Source of the DNA: Sphingomonas sp. JUb134
Lineage (GTDB): Bacteria > Pseudomonadota > Alphaproteobacteria > Sphingomonadales > Sphingomonadaceae
Assembly: GCF_004341505.2 (NCBI RefSeq)
Contig: NZ_SLYP02000002.1
Coordinates: 310,001 to 374,000, forward strand
Length of the DNA stretch: 64,000 bases
Direction: 5' to 3'
Shown here piece after piece: positions 51,733-60,411 of this stretch; positions within the stretch are counted from its first letter, which is position 1; each line of letters begins with the position of its first letter. The notes under the pieces were generated by a model that did not search any database, was not told the origin of the DNA, and saw only the letters and a list, made by a program, of their open reading frames with translations. The position numbers and the translations under genes were made by a program.

Positions 51733-51746
51733 CTGATCCAGGTCAG
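51733..51746. promoter_or_regulatory. FNR-type operator before dnaK
   Basis: CTGATCCAGGTCAG, 60 bp before the dnaK start in the dnaJ-dnaK gap. It is a full match to the motif and suggests dnaK-grpE has its own promoter. Confidence 0.55.
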
Positions 51747-51805
51747 GACTCACGAGCGCGAGACCCTTCATCGTCGTTGTTCGATTTTCTAATTCGGAGG
51801 CTAGC

Positions 51806-53680
51806 ATGGCGAAAGCAATCGGCATCGATCTCGGCACCACCAATTCCTGCGTCGCGGTGATGGAGGGCAAAGAGCCCAAGGTCATCGAGAATGCCGAAGG
51901 TGCCCGGACCACCCCATCCATGGTGGCCTTCCGCCCCGATGGCGAGGTACTGGTGGGAGCCGCCGCGAAGCGTCAGGCCATTACCAATCCCGAGCAGACG
52001 CTCTTTGCGATCAAGCGCCTGATCGGACGCCGCTACGATGACCCCATCGTTCAGAAGGACAAGGGCATGGTGCCCTACAAGATCGTGCCCGGTGCCAATG
52101 GTGACGCCTGGGTAGAGGTAAACGGGAAGAAGTCGAGCCCCAGCGAGATCTCCGCGCACATCCTGCGCAAAATGAAGGAGACTGCCGAGAAATATCTGGG
52201 CGAGCCGGTCACCGAAGCCGTCATCACCGTTCCGGCCTATTTCAACGACGCCCAGCGGCAGGCGACCAAGGATGCAGGGACCATCGCCGGTCTCGAGGTT
52301 CTGCGCATCATCAATGAGCCAACGGCTGCCGCCCTTGCCTATGGGCTGGAAAAGAAGAAGGCAGGCACGATCGCGGTTTATGACCTTGGCGGCGGCACGT
52401 TCGACGTATCCATTCTCGAACTCGGCGATGGCGTGTTCGAAGTGAAGTCGACCAACGGCGACACCTTTCTCGGCGGCGAGGATTTCGACAAGCGGATCAT
52501 CGACTTTCTCGCGGACGAGTTCCGCAAGGAGCAGGGGATCGATCTGCGCCAGGACCGGCTCGCGCTCCAGCGCCTGAAAGAGGCGGCCGAGAAAGCGAAG
52601 ATCGAACTCAGTTCGGCATCGCAGACGAGTGTCAACCTGCCTTTCATTACCGCGGATCAATCCGGTCCGAAGCATCTCGACATCAGCCTCACGCGCGCCA
52701 AGCTCGAGGCGCTGGTCGATGATCTCATCTCCCGCACCATGGGGCCGTGCAAGGCAGCGCTGGAGGATGCAGGGCTTAATGCCGATCAGCTCGACGAAGT
52801 TGTGCTGGTCGGCGGGATGACCCGCATGCCGAAGGTCGTCGAGGCGGTGAAGACTATCTTCGGGCGCGAGCCGCACCAGGGCGTCAACCCTGACGAGGTC
52901 GTGGCACTTGGCGCAGCGATCCAGGCGGGCGTGCTGAAGGGCCAGGTCGAAGACGTGCTGCTTCTCGACGTCACGCCATTGTCGTTGGGCATCGAGACGC
53001 TCGGCGGCGTGATGACCAAGCTCATCGACCGGAACACGACGATACCTACCAAGAAGAGCCAGACCTTCTCGACGGCGGAGGACAACCAGCCCGCTGTTAC
53101 CATCAGGGTCTTCCAGGGCGAGCGGGAAATGGCCGAGGACAACAAGCTCCTCGGCCAGTTCAATCTTGAGAACATCGCACCGGCGACCCGAGGCGTGCCA
53201 CAGATCGAGGTGACGTTCGATATCGATGCAAACGGCATCGTGAACGTTTCCGCGACAGACAAGGGGACCGGGCGCGAGCAGAAGATCACCATCCAGTCGT
53301 CGGGCGGACTGAGCGAAGAGGAAATCAAGCGTGCGGTCAGGGACGCCGAAGAGCATGCCAGCGAGGACAGGAAGCGGCGCGAACTGGCGGAAGCGAAGAA
53401 CCAGTCCGACGCTTTGATCTTCCTCTCCGAAAAGACGCTTGCGGATGCAGGGGATCGCGTTGCGGCCGCGGATCGGCAAGCCGTCGAAGACGCGGTTTCG
53501 AACCTGAAGACGGCCATGCAGGGCGACCAGATCGAGGACATTCGCGCGCGCGGCGAGGATCTTCAGTCTGCGACCCAGAAGGTCGCCAGCGCCCAGCGCG
53601 CCGAGCCGGGCAGCACATCGTCGGCTGATGACGGGATCGTGGACGCCGAGTTCGAGGAGGCGGACGACGCGAAGAAGTGA
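51806..53680 (+). CDS. dnaK: DnaK chaperone (Hsp70)
   Basis: A 624-residue Hsp70. ATPase signatures [17 protein letters not shown], the [20 protein letters not shown] block, [15 protein letters not shown] and [17 protein letters not shown] are present. The substrate domain ([13 protein letters not shown]) and the helical lid follow, with the acidic end [14 protein letters not shown]. It is complete. With DnaJ, GrpE and ClpB on the same island it forms a full disaggregation machine. Order dnaJ-dnaK-grpE differs from the usual chromosomal grpE/dnaKJ arrangement, supporting an accessory copy. Confidence 0.97.
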   Translation: MAKAIGIDLGTTNSCVAVMEGKEPKVIENAEGARTTPSMVAFRPDGEVLVGAAAKRQAITNPEQTLFAIKRLIGRRYDDPIVQKDKGMVPYKIVPGANGDAWVEVNGKKSSPSEISAHILRKMKETAEKYLGEPVTEAVITVPAYFNDAQRQATKDAGTIAGLEVLRIINEPTAAALAYGLEKKKAGTIAVYDLGGGTFDVSILELGDGVFEVKSTNGDTFLGGEDFDKRIIDFLADEFRKEQGIDLRQDRLALQRLKEAAEKAKIELSSASQTSVNLPFITADQSGPKHLDISLTRAKLEALVDDLISRTMGPCKAALEDAGLNADQLDEVVLVGGMTRMPKVVEAVKTIFGREPHQGVNPDEVVALGAAIQAGVLKGQVEDVLLLDVTPLSLGIETLGGVMTKLIDRNTTIPTKKSQTFSTAEDNQPAVTIRVFQGEREMAEDNKLLGQFNLENIAPATRGVPQIEVTFDIDANGIVNVSATDKGTGREQKITIQSSGGLSEEEIKRAVRDAEEHASEDRKRRELAEAKNQSDALIFLSEKTLADAGDRVAAADRQAVEDAVSNLKTAMQGDQIEDIRARGEDLQSATQKVASAQRAEPGSTSSADDGIVDAEFEEADDAKK

Positions 53681-53754
53681 TCCGGTCCGTTCCGCTGATC
53701 ACAATTTGGTGAAGTGGCGCCGCCGCTTGCACGGATGAATGAAGGCTCGGTCAA

Positions 53755-54294
53755 ATGAACCAGGACGACATCGCTGAAGGAGGACAGTCTCCGGCGCCGC
53801 AGGAGCAGGAGGTGGAGAAGCCCGAGTCCAAGCAGGCGGCCGCATCGGAAGCCGACGAGCTGCGGGAGCGGCTCCTGCGTGCCCTGGCCGATGCCGAGAA
53901 TGCCAGGAAGCGAGCCGATCGCGCGCGTGCCGAGGGGCGCGAGAGCGGGATTGCAGACCTGGTCTCGAAAATCGTTCCCGCTCTCGATAGCCTCGATCTC
54001 GCCATCGAGGCGGCCGGCCGAACCGAGGAAGGAACCCAGCCGAGTGTCGATGCCCTGCTAAACGGGCTGCGGGCGACCAGTCGCGCGTTTCTCGATGCGC
54101 TGATCAAGGTGGGCGTCGAGCGAATATGCCCCGGCACGGGCGAGGCGTTCGACCCGAACATCCATGATGCGATCGCATCGCGATCTGATGACGAGACAGG
54201 TGACGGGCTGGTCCTGGAGACCCTCCAGCCCGGATACAGGGTTGCAAGCCGACTTGTGCGGCCCGCGCGCGTCGTGATTGCAAGGGCGAGCTGA
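53755..54294 (+). CDS. grpE: Nucleotide exchange factor GrpE
   Basis: A 179-residue co-chaperone that releases ADP from DnaK. The long N-terminal helix (ELRERLLRALADAENARKRA) precedes the beta-wing domain with VGVERICPGTGEAFDPNIHD and VLETLQPGYRVASRLVRPARV. It is 74 bp behind dnaK and presumably co-transcribed. Confidence 0.95.
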   Translation: MNQDDIAEGGQSPAPQEQEVEKPESKQAAASEADELRERLLRALADAENARKRADRARAEGRESGIADLVSKIVPALDSLDLAIEAAGRTEEGTQPSVDALLNGLRATSRAFLDALIKVGVERICPGTGEAFDPNIHDAIASRSDDETGDGLVLETLQPGYRVASRLVRPARVVIARAS

Positions 54295-54311
54295 GCGGGG
54301 AGATGGATCCG

Positions 54312-54917
54312 ATGGTACAGTTCGCCTCCGCCGCTGACGCCTTCGGACCACGGCAATGCTCGGCCCGGTCCACAAGGGGCTACTGGTGGTGCGGCGTGCT
54401 CGCCCTAGTCTCGGCCGCGCATGCCGACTCGGCGCCTGCGCAGAGCGGGCCCCAGCTCCCAACTTACGAAGTCCACGAGGTCGGGAGCGGCGATCCGCCG
54501 AGCTATGAAATCGCAATCCTCGCCCCGACACGCTGGCCTGACCGGTCGGTGCGGACGGGGTTGTTGAGGAAAGCGGCGCAAGTCGCTGCAGGCCGTGGGG
54601 CGCGCTGCTTTGCGATCGAACGCGCACAGTTAAGCCGCGATGTGTCGTATGTGCCGCTCCGATCCGGTCATATGACCATTTCGATGAGTGGAAGCGTGGC
54701 TGAATGGCGCCGCTACTGGCGGCTTTATCAGCATGTGTTCGATAAGCCCGGCGTTCATATTGGCCTCGGATCCGCACCTCGAATAGGAAGCAAGGTAATC
54801 GAGGGGCGAATGATCATTCGCCTCTGCGGACCTGGTGTGGAGACGTCGGGCGATCTCTTCGAAGTGGAGCAGATTTTGTCAGGCATTCGCACTTCCGACC
54901 CAGCCGGAAGCCGTTGA
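54312..54917 (+). CDS. Uncharacterised exported protein behind grpE
   Basis: A protein of about 201 residues. A hydrophobic segment (YWWCGVLALVSAAHADSA) about 25 residues in suggests a signal peptide. The mature part has TYEVHEVGSGDPPSYEIAIL, a KAAQVAAGRGARCFAIERAQ helix and a Cys-containing end. It resembles in layout the short envelope proteins of alphaproteobacteria that carry an AAxLAxxxG-x-x-F motif. The start could be 54303 or 54312. It lies 17 bp after grpE. Confidence 0.55.
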   Translation: MVQFASAADAFGPRQCSARSTRGYWWCGVLALVSAAHADSAPAQSGPQLPTYEVHEVGSGDPPSYEIAILAPTRWPDRSVRTGLLRKAAQVAAGRGARCFAIERAQLSRDVSYVPLRSGHMTISMSGSVAEWRRYWRLYQHVFDKPGVHIGLGSAPRIGSKVIEGRMIIRLCGPGVETSGDLFEVEQILSGIRTSDPAGSR

Positions 54918-54987
54918 TGGTCTGATCCTCTCTCCGCGACCTCGTCTTTGCAGATGTTCTCGCGAGGCAAGGTGGCGGAGTAGGCGT

Positions 54988-55140
54988 ATGTCCGTTGTCG
55001 TCCTGATGATCGAGCACCTCGGAAAGGTCTTCCTTTCGACGCATCCGAATCATGCAATCGCCTGGTCCACGCTTTTGTCCTACGTGAACGGCACCTGGGC
55101 TGAACGTTTCCCCGACCGGCCGCCTCCAGAAAACGGGTAG
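54988..55140 (+). CDS. Possible 50-residue protein
   Basis: MSVVVLMIEHLGKVFLSTHP, then a Trp- and Pro-containing end (GTWAERFPDRPPPENG). It has no recognised family and only a weak GGCGGAG site upstream. It may be genuine because it follows the dnaK-grpE group in the same direction, but the evidence is thin. Confidence 0.3.
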   Translation: MSVVVLMIEHLGKVFLSTHPNHAIAWSTLLSYVNGTWAERFPDRPPPENG

Positions 55141-55153
55141 CGTCCGCGGTCGT

Positions 55154-55316
55154 GGTGTAATTTCCCGGTGTAGATGACGGTGTATGCCGGGGTGGGGCCG
55201 AGGCCCCACCCCGGCGTCGGCGTCTCGGTGGCCACCGGGCTCATCGGTTAAGGTGGAAGTGTCGAGCTTCACCAACACCCGAGGAGTTTTTCCCGATGAC
55301 CGACGACAGACTACCG
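55154..55316 (+). pseudogene. IS256-family left-end remnant
   Basis: GTGTAATTTCCCGG resembles the outer end of another IS256-type element. It is followed by a strong hairpin and a start ATGACCGACGACAGACTACC (MTDDRLP), the usual beginning of a mutator-type transposase. IS1182 cuts it off after eight codons. No continuation was found on the other side. Confidence 0.5.
55186..55215. terminator. Perfect 14-bp stem hairpin
   Basis: GCCGGGGTGGGGCC (55186-55199) and its exact complement (55202-55215) are separated by GA. It lies inside the IS256 remnant's leader and may block read-through from the dnaK-grpE side. Confidence 0.5.
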
Positions 55317-56806
55317 AGGCTGTTGAAAAAGGCCTGTGTGTGATCGGCCTAACGGATGGCTGTTGGGGCCGCGGTCGCGCTTCCTATCAGGCGGGCGTTG
55401 CCTGCCGCACGAGCAGCTGGAGGTTATAGGCCGTAGCCGCCATGGTGAACTCTTCGGCAGCTCCGGCGAGGCCCCGTAGCTTGAGCGTTCGTAGCCCGAG
55501 GTTGCGTTTCAAGTGGCCGAAGACGCGCTCGATCCGTTTTCGGCGACGATGAGCCCGCACGTAAGCATCGGTGCCGGCAAGGGCGCGGACGCCGTCGCGA
55601 GCATCCTCGCTCACGAGGCGGGTAACGCCGCGTTTCCTGCCGATCGTGCATTGCGGCTTCAGTTCGCAGGCGGCGCAATCGGCCGGCCGGCTTCGATAGA
55701 CGCGGACCTGGCTTGCCCGGTTGGTGCCGCAGTAGCTGAGGGGCTTGTCTGCCGGGCAGCGATAGGTGTCGCCCTCCCGGTCATAGCTGAAGGCATCGCG
55801 GGTGAAGAAGGCGTCGCGCTGGCGGCCGCGGTCGATGACCGGGATATACGGCGTGATGTTCCGCTCGACCAGCCAGCCAAGCAGCGGACCACTGCCATAT
55901 GCCTTGTCGGCCGAGAGGCTCGCAGGCGCGATGCCCAGCTTGGTTCCGGCGCGTGACACCAGCGTCCGGGTCGCCGCCACTTCGGCCGCGAAGCGTGCCG
56001 GTGTCGCCTCAACGTCGAGGATGCAGTCGGTATCGAGATCGAGCAGCGGATTGATGGCGTAGGCATAGCGTGCGGGACCGTGCTTGCAGGTGAGTGCCGC
56101 CTGCGGGTCGGTCGGCGAAATGCTGGCGGGCTCGACGGGTGCTGGTTCGTCGGGACCTGGCGGCAGTGCGGCATCGAGCGCTGCCAAATATTCGGCGACA
56201 GGCCGCGACACGGTGTCCCTACTACGAAGCTCATCCGCGGCGCCGGCGCCCTTCAGTCTCTTCTCGCGACTGGCGTCAGCCATGATCGTACTGCCGTCCA
56301 CTGCCACATCGCGCCCCGCCACCAGTCCGGCCGCCGCGCACTGTGCGACCACCTGCTCAAACAGCAGGCGATGCAGGTCGCAGACGCGGAACCGGCCGTG
56401 GCGGTTCTTGGAGAAGGTGGAGTGGTCGGGCACCCGGTCCGCCAGATCGAGCCGACAGAACCAGCGATAGGCGAGATTGAGATGCACCTCATCGCAAAGG
56501 CGCCGTTCCGACCGGATGCCGAACAGGTAGCCGACCAGCAGCATCCTGAGCATCAGTTCCGGATCGATCGAAGGGCGCCCGCTCGCACTATAGCTCGCCG
56601 CCAGCGCCTCGCGCACGAAGCCGAGGTCCAGCACGGCGTCGATACGTCGGAGCAGATGGTCGGGAGGCACATGGTCGTCGAGCCGGAAGCCGTAGAACAA
56701 CGCGCCCTGCGCGACCTGTCGACCCATCATGCCCATCATCCCCCGCTGCTATGCCGCAGTGAATCACGCCTTCATCGTCCTCGCAAGCAGCCGTTTTTCA
56801 ACAGTC
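55317..56806 (-). mobile_element. IS1182-family insertion sequence
   Basis: About 1490 bp with short inverted ends: left GGCTGTTGAAAAAGGCCTG, right (complement) GACTGTTGAAAAACGGCTG. One intact transposase. I find no clear target duplication, and the two flanks do not belong to one gene, so a deletion probably followed insertion. Confidence 0.8.
55387..56739 (-). CDS. IS1182-family transposase
   Basis: A 450-residue DDE transposase: the N-terminal DUF772 domain (RPSIDPELMLRMLLVGYLFG, DLADRVPDHSTFSKNRH), then VAVDGSTIMADASRE (Asp), ASLSADKAYGSGPLLGWL (Asp), a Cys-rich C-x2-C-x5-C insert (DCAACELKPQC) and the end KRIERVFGHLKRNLGLR (Glu). It appears complete. Confidence 0.93.
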   Translation of the reverse strand: MMGMMGRQVAQGALFYGFRLDDHVPPDHLLRRIDAVLDLGFVREALAASYSASGRPSIDPELMLRMLLVGYLFGIRSERRLCDEVHLNLAYRWFCRLDLADRVPDHSTFSKNRHGRFRVCDLHRLLFEQVVAQCAAAGLVAGRDVAVDGSTIMADASREKRLKGAGAADELRSRDTVSRPVAEYLAALDAALPPGPDEPAPVEPASISPTDPQAALTCKHGPARYAYAINPLLDLDTDCILDVEATPARFAAEVAATRTLVSRAGTKLGIAPASLSADKAYGSGPLLGWLVERNITPYIPVIDRGRQRDAFFTRDAFSYDREGDTYRCPADKPLSYCGTNRASQVRVYRSRPADCAACELKPQCTIGRKRGVTRLVSEDARDGVRALAGTDAYVRAHRRRKRIERVFGHLKRNLGLRTLKLRGLAGAAEEFTMAATAYNLQLLVRQATPA

Positions 56807-56962
56807 TCGACCTGATTTGCGACGCCCTCATGGGAATACCGCCGCTCGTGACCGCGATCGGCCGATCCCGTTGGAAGTTGTCAACAAAGCGCACTTCTCA
56901 AAACCCATTTCCGTTAGTAACTCAGTGGCAGGGCCGTTGTCGATGAGTTTCGGGAAAATTGC

Positions 56963-57511
56963 ATGTTGATCGGTTATGCGCGGGTGTCGACGGCCGACCA
57001 GGATCTGACGCCCCAGATCGAGGCATTGAAGCAAGCCGGCTGCGAGCGGCTCTATTCCGACAAGGCCAGCGGCGCGAAAGTGAATCGTCCTGGCCTCGCC
57101 GAAGCGATTGCCTATGCGCGATCGGGTGACGTGCTGGTCGTGTGGAAGCTGGACCGCCTCGGCCGCACCATGAAGGGGCTGGTCGATTTGTCGGCCGACC
57201 TCGACGAGAAGGGGATCGGGCTGCGTTCGATCACCGATGGAATCGACACTTCGGGAACGGCGGGGCGGCTCGTCTTCAACATCCTGGCGGCGATGGCCCA
57301 GATGGAACGCGAGCTGGTCCGCGAGCGGACCACTGCTGCGCTGGCCGTCGCACGGCGCAAGGGCCGGTTCGGCGGGCGAAAGACGATGATGACCGAAGAG
57401 CGCCGGAACGCGGCCACCAAGCTGCTCAAGACGGAGATGTCGTCGCGCGAGATCGCGCGCGCGATCGGCGTCTCGATCTCGACCTTTTACAGGCATTTTC
57501 CCGCGCGATAG
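56963..57511 (+). CDS. Serine resolvase/invertase
   Basis: A 182-residue small serine recombinase: MLIGYARVSTADQDLTPQIE with the catalytic Ser, VVWKLDRLGRTMKGLVDL, MERELVRERTTAALAVARR and C-terminal HTH EMSSREIARAIGVSISTFYR. The 150 bp upstream may contain its res/crossover site. It could be a plasmid multimer resolvase or a relic of a Tn3-type element; no matching transposase is nearby. Confidence 0.88.
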   Translation: MLIGYARVSTADQDLTPQIEALKQAGCERLYSDKASGAKVNRPGLAEAIAYARSGDVLVVWKLDRLGRTMKGLVDLSADLDEKGIGLRSITDGIDTSGTAGRLVFNILAAMAQMERELVRERTTAALAVARRKGRFGGRKTMMTEERRNAATKLLKTEMSSREIARAIGVSISTFYRHFPAR

Positions 57512-57536
57512 CTGCGGTGCCGACGCGTGCGGCGTA

Positions 57537-58511
57537 TCACGGGAATGGGCGCGCAGCTGGCTGCTCAAGAATAACCCGGTTGCCCAAGCCATTCGAAGCC
57601 CGTGCCAGCGCATCGGCTGCGTCTGCAATCAGATCCTCGGAGACAGCGTTGGGGGCGAGTACGAGACCCGCCGAGCATGTCACCTCGCCGATCGGCGTCT
57701 CATTCTCGACGCGCTGCAGCTTTCGCCTCGAGAATGCCTTGCGGGCTGCGTTCAGCATATCGCGGGCGGCTTCGGGGTCGCAGTTGTCGAACACGATGGC
57801 GATCCGCTTTGCCTCCCAGCGGCCGACCCGGTGCGGCATGCAATGATCCCGCAATGTCTGGCCCAGCGCGCGCAGGACCCGCTCGACGACGCCGATCCCA
57901 TGAGCCGCCCCGATCGAGGTGACCTGATCGAGCGCAACCAGCGCAAGAAGGGTAGGGCCTTCCCGCTCGAGTGCGGCGGTGAGCACCGAGTCGATCGCGA
58001 TGCGGTTGAGGAGCGAGGTAGCAGGATCGATGTCGGTATCGACGCCCAGCGAGCGTAGGCGCTCGCGGACTAGCGCCGTCTGAAGGCTCATCTGCTTCAA
58101 CCGCTCTTCGGCGCGCTCGGCCTGGGCAGTCATCCGAGCGACCGCGCTGTGAATGTTGCCGTCTGTCGAGACCAGTTCGGCCGCGGTGAGCGTGAGCGAT
58201 TTGACGAAGGCATTGGCTTCCTGGGCGGTTGCCCCGATGATGTGCATGACCTCCGTGGAAAGCTCACCGATCGTCGTCGCGGTGCCATGGAGATCCGCTG
58301 GTGCCGAAATCGCTCGCACGTCTTCCTGTCTGAGGCGATAACCGCCGTCGATCAGATTGGCGACGGCCATGAAATGGGCCTCGTCAGCACCTTCGAAATA
58401 GGTGTGAGCGAAGCCGTAATTCTCGGGGCTGTGCGGCAGTCGATGCTCGTCGAGAAAATCGACAATGGCATGACCCGATTCGTCGGCTGGCGGACTGGTG
58501 CGCAGATCCAT
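57537..58511 (-). CDS. Degenerate GGDEF-domain protein
   Basis: A 324-residue protein. The N-terminal 140 residues are helical (HRLPHSPENYGFAHTYFEGA). A GGDEF-fold domain follows, with DPATSLLNRIAIDSVL as the metal/fold motif, but the active-site loop reads GRWEAKRIAIVF where diguanylate cyclases have GG(D/E)EF. Cyclase activity is therefore unlikely; it may bind GTP or c-di-GMP, or act as a scaffold. It is the last gene of a leftward block next to the conjugation operon, 10 bp behind the small gene before it, so a role in transfer control is a fair guess. Confidence 0.75.
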   Translation of the reverse strand: MDLRTSPPADESGHAIVDFLDEHRLPHSPENYGFAHTYFEGADEAHFMAVANLIDGGYRLRQEDVRAISAPADLHGTATTIGELSTEVMHIIGATAQEANAFVKSLTLTAAELVSTDGNIHSAVARMTAQAERAEERLKQMSLQTALVRERLRSLGVDTDIDPATSLLNRIAIDSVLTAALEREGPTLLALVALDQVTSIGAAHGIGVVERVLRALGQTLRDHCMPHRVGRWEAKRIAIVFDNCDPEAARDMLNAARKAFSRRKLQRVENETPIGEVTCSAGLVLAPNAVSEDLIADAADALARASNGLGNRVILEQPAARPFP

Positions 58512-58520
58512 CAGAGGCCT

Positions 58521-58763
58521 CTATCGCCGTTCCGACACAAGGATGTCGTGCCACAGGAACAGATCGCGGTCGATGAGTTCGAGAAGTGCGTTGATAGCGG
58601 CCTCGCGGGAGCCAAGTTGATAGCGACGCTGGATCTCGTCCGCGACTCGCAGCGATGCAGGGGAGAGCGCATAGGTGGACCGCTTGTAACCCGCAGCATC
58701 CTCGCGTTCTTTTTTGCGGCGCATCGACAGGGTCGACCGCGCGGGTTTCGGCTGAGAGTCCAT
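58521..58763 (-). CDS. Small CopG/RHH-like protein
   Basis: An 80-residue basic protein. KRSTYALSPASLRVADEIQR followed by GSREAAINALLELIDRD reads like a ribbon-helix-helix (strand, helix, helix). Probably a DNA-binding regulator or relaxosome accessory protein. It is 10 bp upstream of the GGDEF gene and likely in one operon with it. Confidence 0.6.
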   Translation of the reverse strand: MDSQPKPARSTLSMRRKKEREDAAGYKRSTYALSPASLRVADEIQRRYQLGSREAAINALLELIDRDLFLWHDILVSERR

Positions 58764-58838
58764 ATCGCCCTCTAAGCGAAACAGGTGTCACTCTCCAAAG
58801 CTCGTTTGATGGGAACGGAGTTCACCACCGGAATTGGT

Positions 58839-59294
58839 TCAGTTTGCTCCGGTCCGGGGCGGGGGAACCGAATTGAGCATGTTCATCAGGATGGATTGCA
58901 AAACCCGCTCGATCGCTTCGGGAGCAAGCCCATCGCCTTTCACCTGCTCGGCGAGCGACAGTAACTGGGGGCAGGAAGCTTCGACGAAGCGGCACGCGAC
59001 GAGGTAGATCTTGTCGAAGCTGTCATCGAAATAGGCGAGGGGCGTCTTCATCCAGACTGCGGCAAGAAACGCACGTTGCCGGTCGATCTCCAGGATCTCC
59101 ATGACCCTTATCTGCATCGCGGCCGTAAAGCTGGCGCGACCGGATTTGACCTTTCCGATGAGACTGACGCTTTTCCCGAGTCTCCGGGCCATTTCGACAT
59201 TGGTTACGCCACGGCGATTCCACTGCTCGATGATAAGCGGATAGTAGAAGTCTGTCTCGGTCTGTCGGCTTGCTGCATCCCTCTGGTCAGTCAT
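58839..59294 (-). CDS. HTH-like regulator near transfer genes
   Basis: A 151-residue protein. TNVEMARRLGKSVSLIGKVK looks like a XRE-type helix-turn-helix near residues 30-60; the rest is helical (IEQWNRRG before, MQIRVMEILEIDRQRAFLAA after). No close family is recognised. An inverted repeat at 59314-59331 just upstream may be its own operator. Likely a regulator of the divergent conjugation genes. Confidence 0.6.
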   Translation of the reverse strand: MTDQRDAASRQTETDFYYPLIIEQWNRRGVTNVEMARRLGKSVSLIGKVKSGRASFTAAMQIRVMEILEIDRQRAFLAAVWMKTPLAYFDDSFDKIYLVACRFVEASCPQLLSLAEQVKGDGLAPEAIERVLQSILMNMLNSVPPPRTGAN

Positions 59295-59313
59295 GACGAC
59301 CCCCCTTCTGGGC

Positions 59314-59331
59314 GCTATATACGGTTATAGC
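59314..59331. promoter_or_regulatory. Inverted repeat before HTH gene
   Basis: GCTATA (59314-59319) and TATAGC (59326-59331) flank TACGGT, 20-37 bp before the leftward start at 59294. It also contains -10-like TATA sequences. Candidate autoregulatory operator. Confidence 0.35.
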
Positions 59332-59353
59332 CCGAGAGGCTGTCAATATTTTT

Positions 59354-59725
59354 TTAAGCGTTAGTCGGAACTTTTCGACGAATTGCACAATCGAAGACGC
59401 ACAGCATCGACACGGTGAGCAGGAAACGCGCTGTGGCAGGGGTGGTGGGGTCGGTAGTGGCCCTGTCCCGCGCGGCCTGGAAAAGCGCCTTCTGATCGAT
59501 CTGAATGCGGAAACCGACCCGGTTTTCACCATTGTCCTCGATCGTCGAGGCGCGTTCGAGCATCAGTTCGAAATCCGGCATATCCAGGAATTTCTCCAGT
59601 CCATACAGGGCGGTAGAGGAAACGGTCTCAAACCGTCGCGTTGCCAGCGACCGGGTTCTGATCGCTTCTGTTGTGAGACGGAACAGCTCATCGCTGACCC
59701 GGAAGGCGTAGATCACATTCGACAT
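59354..59725 (-). CDS. Uncharacterised protein, first gene of leftward block
   Basis: A 123-residue protein starting MSNVIYAFRVSDELFRLTTE (ATG 59725). The N-terminus has a ribbon-helix-helix-like pattern (FRVSDELFRLTTEAIRTRS). The C-terminus contains a hydrophobic stretch (FLLTVSMLCVFDCAIRR). No family recognised. It is divergent from the pilin-like gene across 322 bp of regulatory-looking DNA. Confidence 0.5.
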   Translation of the reverse strand: MSNVIYAFRVSDELFRLTTEAIRTRSLATRRFETVSSTALYGLEKFLDMPDFELMLERASTIEDNGENRVGFRIQIDQKALFQAARDRATTDPTTPATARFLLTVSMLCVFDCAIRRKVPTNA

Positions 59726-60047
59726 GGGGAACGGATAACCCGAGTGCGGACGAGCGCATACCATCTGGATTGATAGTTTCTCGAATCAATCATTGCCGCA
59801 CGACCGGGGATGGTCATTCCAGTTTCGCAACGAAGGCGGTAAAAAAATTCCGCAGGTGGTAAAAGAATTACCTGCTCTATGTTTGTCTGCAGACCCATCG
59901 CGTCAGTTTTTTGGCGGAAATGCGTAGTCGGGCTTTCCCGCAGTCAAAGTCGATACGGTAATTTTTTTCCGTCTTGTCGAGGGTCAATACTTGCGAGATC
60001 CTTAGGGAGACGACGCGCTTGTGCTTCGTCTTCCAAGGGGAAAGAGC
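59726..60047. promoter_or_regulatory. Divergent control region before the transfer operon, with repeats
   Basis: AT-rich, with three related words: CGGTAAAAAAATTCCG (59837-59852), GGTAAAAGAATTACC (59858-59872, a perfect inverted repeat) and CGGTAATTTTTTTCCG (59956-59971, close to the complement of the first). They look like binding sites of a transfer regulator between the leftward regulatory block and the tra genes. No oriT nick sequence could be recognised. Confidence 0.45.
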
Positions 60048-60371
60048 ATGTCTGCACTTTCAATGCCGAAGGGTGGCCAGATCAATGGTGTCCTTCTCGG
60101 CCTGGCGATCATCGCGATGTTGATGGTCCTGGGCGCGTCGGCGGCGTTCGCCGGCACCGACACGACGTTCAATACCGCGCTGACGAAGTTCACGGACTTC
60201 CTCGAGGGCTCGGGCGGCAAGATCATCACCGTCATGAGCCTCGCGGGCGGCATCGTCGCGCTGGCGTCGGGCCGCTTCAGCCTGGGCCAGGTGGCCGTTC
60301 CCGTCGCCGTCGGCGTCGGCGCGGGCACGGGTATCCCGATCGTCACCTCGACCGTCACCGCGACGATCTGA
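60048..60371 (+). CDS. Conjugative pilin-like protein (TraA/VirB2 type)
   Basis: A 107-residue protein with a signal-like hydrophobic stretch (VLLGLAIIAMLMVLGASAAFA) ending in Ala-x-Ala. Two further hydrophobic segments follow (GKIITVMSLAGGIVALASGR and VAVPVAVGVGAGTGIPI), the standard topology of TraA/VirB2 pilins. The ATG at 60048 follows AAGGGGAAAGAG. It is the first gene of the transfer operon, directly before traL, which supports its being the pilin subunit. Confidence 0.75.
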   Translation: MSALSMPKGGQINGVLLGLAIIAMLMVLGASAAFAGTDTTFNTALTKFTDFLEGSGGKIITVMSLAGGIVALASGRFSLGQVAVPVAVGVGAGTGIPIVTSTVTATI

Positions 60372-60411
60372 GGCGTCGGCTGGATCAACCGCTGGGAGGG
60401 CGGCTTAGCTT

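Noticed and set aside
55317..56806. Target-site duplication for IS1182
   Set aside because: Flanks ..CTACCGA and TCTCGAC.. share no convincing direct repeat at the ends of the inverted repeats.
59726..60047. oriT within the divergent transfer control region
   Set aside because: Repeats are present but no nick-site motif or relaxase gene is visible in the window, so calling an origin of transfer is not supported.
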